Shown piece by piece: positions 63,010-64,000 of a stretch of 64,000 bases of DNA. The stretch is from Rhodobacterales bacterium (GTDB lineage: Bacteria > Pseudomonadota > Alphaproteobacteria > Rhodobacterales > Rhodobacteraceae), in NCBI GenBank assembly GCA_002748265.1, contig PDRY01000012.1, positions 248,001 to 312,000 of the forward strand, written 5' to 3'. Within the stretch, counting starts at the first letter, position 1; the number at the start of each line of letters is the position of its first letter. Made by a program: the position numbers and the translations under genes. The notes below the pieces were generated by a model. The model ran no database searches, was not told the DNA's origin, and saw only the letters and a program-made list of their open reading frames with translations.

Positions 63010-63630
63010 ATGGCGCGCAAACAGGGCTCACATTCCGATATCACCCGCCCCCGGATCCGGGAGGCTGCCCTGCGCTTGATCGCGCGGGACGGCTTTGCTG
63101 CGGTCTCCATGCGGCAGATCGCGCGCGAAGTGGGGGTGCAGGCCGGGGCGCTCTACAACTACACCGACGACAAGCAATCGCTGCTGGTGGACCTCATGGC
63201 CCGCCACATGGAAGAGCTACTGGCCGCCGTGGCCGACACCGATCTGGGCAGCGGCAACGCGCCAGAGCGGCTCGACGCCTTTACCCGGTTCCATATCCGC
63301 TGGCACCTGCCGCGCCGCGACGGGGTCTTTGTCAGCTATATGGAGCTGCGCAACCTCAGCCCCGAAAACTTCGCCCGGATCGAACAGCTGCGGCGCCGCT
63401 ACGAAGACGTGCTCGAAGACATCTTGCGCGACGGCATGGAAGAAGGCGCCTTTGAACTGGCCGAACCGCGCCTGACCACCATGGCGCTGATCTCGCTGCT
63501 CACCGGCGTGACCAACTGGTACAAGGCCGAAGGCCGGCTCGATCTCGATGAGCTGGAAGCGCTCTATGTCGGGCTCGTGCGCCGGGCGGTGGGCGCCGAC
63601 AACGACCCGCAAGGCATGGCCGCAGAATAA
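63010..63630 (+). CDS. TetR family transcriptional regulator
   Basis: A 206-residue repressor-type regulator. The helix-turn-helix (about residues 33-58) contains AVSMRQIAREVGVQAGALYN, followed by the family's Y-T-D-D-K-Q turn. The C-terminal ligand domain (about 70-195) is helical and unassigned; it has an FHIRWHLPRRDGVFVSYMEL stretch seen in regulators of acyl-CoA metabolism. Its target is not obvious: the next gene, 8 bases on, encodes a small membrane protein, and the upstream genes diverge. Confidence 0.9.
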   Translation: MARKQGSHSDITRPRIREAALRLIARDGFAAVSMRQIAREVGVQAGALYNYTDDKQSLLVDLMARHMEELLAAVADTDLGSGNAPERLDAFTRFHIRWHLPRRDGVFVSYMELRNLSPENFARIEQLRRRYEDVLEDILRDGMEEGAFELAEPRLTTMALISLLTGVTNWYKAEGRLDLDELEALYVGLVRRAVGADNDPQGMAAE

Positions 63631-63638
63631 GGCACCCC

Positions 63639-64000
63639 ATGACATCCCTGACACTGAAAGCCTCGCCCGCGCGGCGATTTCTGGCGCTGACCCTGATCGC
63701 GGGGCTGGCCCTGATCCTGCTCACACTCGCCCTGCGAGGAGAGCTCACCGGACTGTCGCGGCTGGTGCTTGGGGGCTTCGGGCTCGCGGCGCTCGCCGGG
63801 GCCGAAGCGATGCGCCGGGCCACAATGGGCAGCGTCACACTCACCGAAACCGGGCTGGTGGATGAAAGCGGCCGCCTGATCGCGGCCCTGGACGATATCG
63901 AGTCTGTGGATCGCGGGGCCTTTGCCTTCAAGCCGTCCAACGGCTTCATCCTACGCACCCGCACGCGTGGGGCGCGCCACTGGGCTCCGGGCCTGTGGTG
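63639..64000 (+). CDS. Two-helix membrane protein, N-terminal part (truncated by window)
   Basis: The frame opens with an ATG at 63639, 8 bases after the tetR stop, and is still open at the window end after 120 codons. Two hydrophobic helices (about 14-32 and 40-57) are followed by a soluble part with VTLTETGLVDESGRLIAALD and PSNGFILRTRTRGARHWAPG. I do not recognise the family with certainty. Spacing suggests it is co-transcribed with tetR. Confidence 0.6.
   Translation, partial: MTSLTLKASPARRFLALTLIAGLALILLTLALRGELTGLSRLVLGGFGLAALAGAEAMRRATMGSVTLTETGLVDESGRLIAALDDIESVDRGAFAFKPSNGFILRTRTRGARHWAPGLW

Overview
The window is a high-GC alphaproteobacterial chromosome segment, most likely Rhodobacteraceae (Roseobacter group). 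This rests on protein-level recognition of a phosphatidylcholine synthase, a LOV/HWE photosensor kinase, a TIGR02186-TauE pair, a CP4-type EPSP synthase and a GlpX-type fructose bisphosphatase, and on gene-end hairpins of a style I associate with this group. I recognise no rRNA, tRNA, CRISPR array, complete insertion sequence or prophage. Genes are densely packed and often translationally coupled; no gene-free stretch exceeds about 300 bases.

Layout. 0-9 kb: the 3' end of hrpB, a crotonase-fold enzyme, phosphatidylcholine synthase (pcs), ileS, a group III truncated haemoglobin, a YcjF/YcjX membrane-stress pair and an orphan LOV-HWE blue-light kinase. 9-17 kb: truA, then the tamA-tamB outer-membrane assembly pair. 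17-23 kb: an oligopeptide ABC transporter (oppA-oppB-oppC and a fused oppDF ATPase) with an agmatinase-family enzyme at its 3' end. 23-28 kb: two alpha/beta hydrolases, one lacking the nucleophile serine, a class C beta-lactamase-like hydrolase, the wreck of an MFS transporter gene between two of them, and a pth-DUF2332-DUF4893 operon. 29-34 kb: aroA, a GFA-family gene, cmk, TIGR02186 with TauE/SafE, and glycerate 2-kinase. 34-43 kb: a lytic transglycosylase, then a sugar ABC operon divergent from an OmpR-type two-component pair, with a tandem direct repeat between them. 42-48 kb: aspS and carB, divergent. 48-53.5 kb: a more accessory-looking stretch with a lone nucleotidyltransferase-fold protein, a small lipoprotein, a FabH-like synthase, DUF1203, an arsH coupled to a CII-like HTH protein with a duplicated translation start, and thymidine kinase behind a strongly structured leader. 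53.5-64 kb: GNAT, gabD, an exported protein, a P1-family peptidase, glpX, a secreted phytase-like protein, a ceramidase-like membrane hydrolase, hom, a small lipoprotein, TetR and a membrane protein cut by the window end.

Themes. Most genes are housekeeping, envelope or transport genes. The observations most worth a second look are regulatory or structural: a composite hairpin repeat at several gene 3' ends, the tandemly duplicated initiation region before the CII-like/arsH pair, the mutually exclusive stems before tdk, the 10-bp-period direct repeat before the sugar operon, and TTGA stop/start overlaps used to couple three gene pairs. I did not find a clearly new multi-gene system; the CII-like/arsH unit with its duplicated leader is the best candidate for something undescribed.
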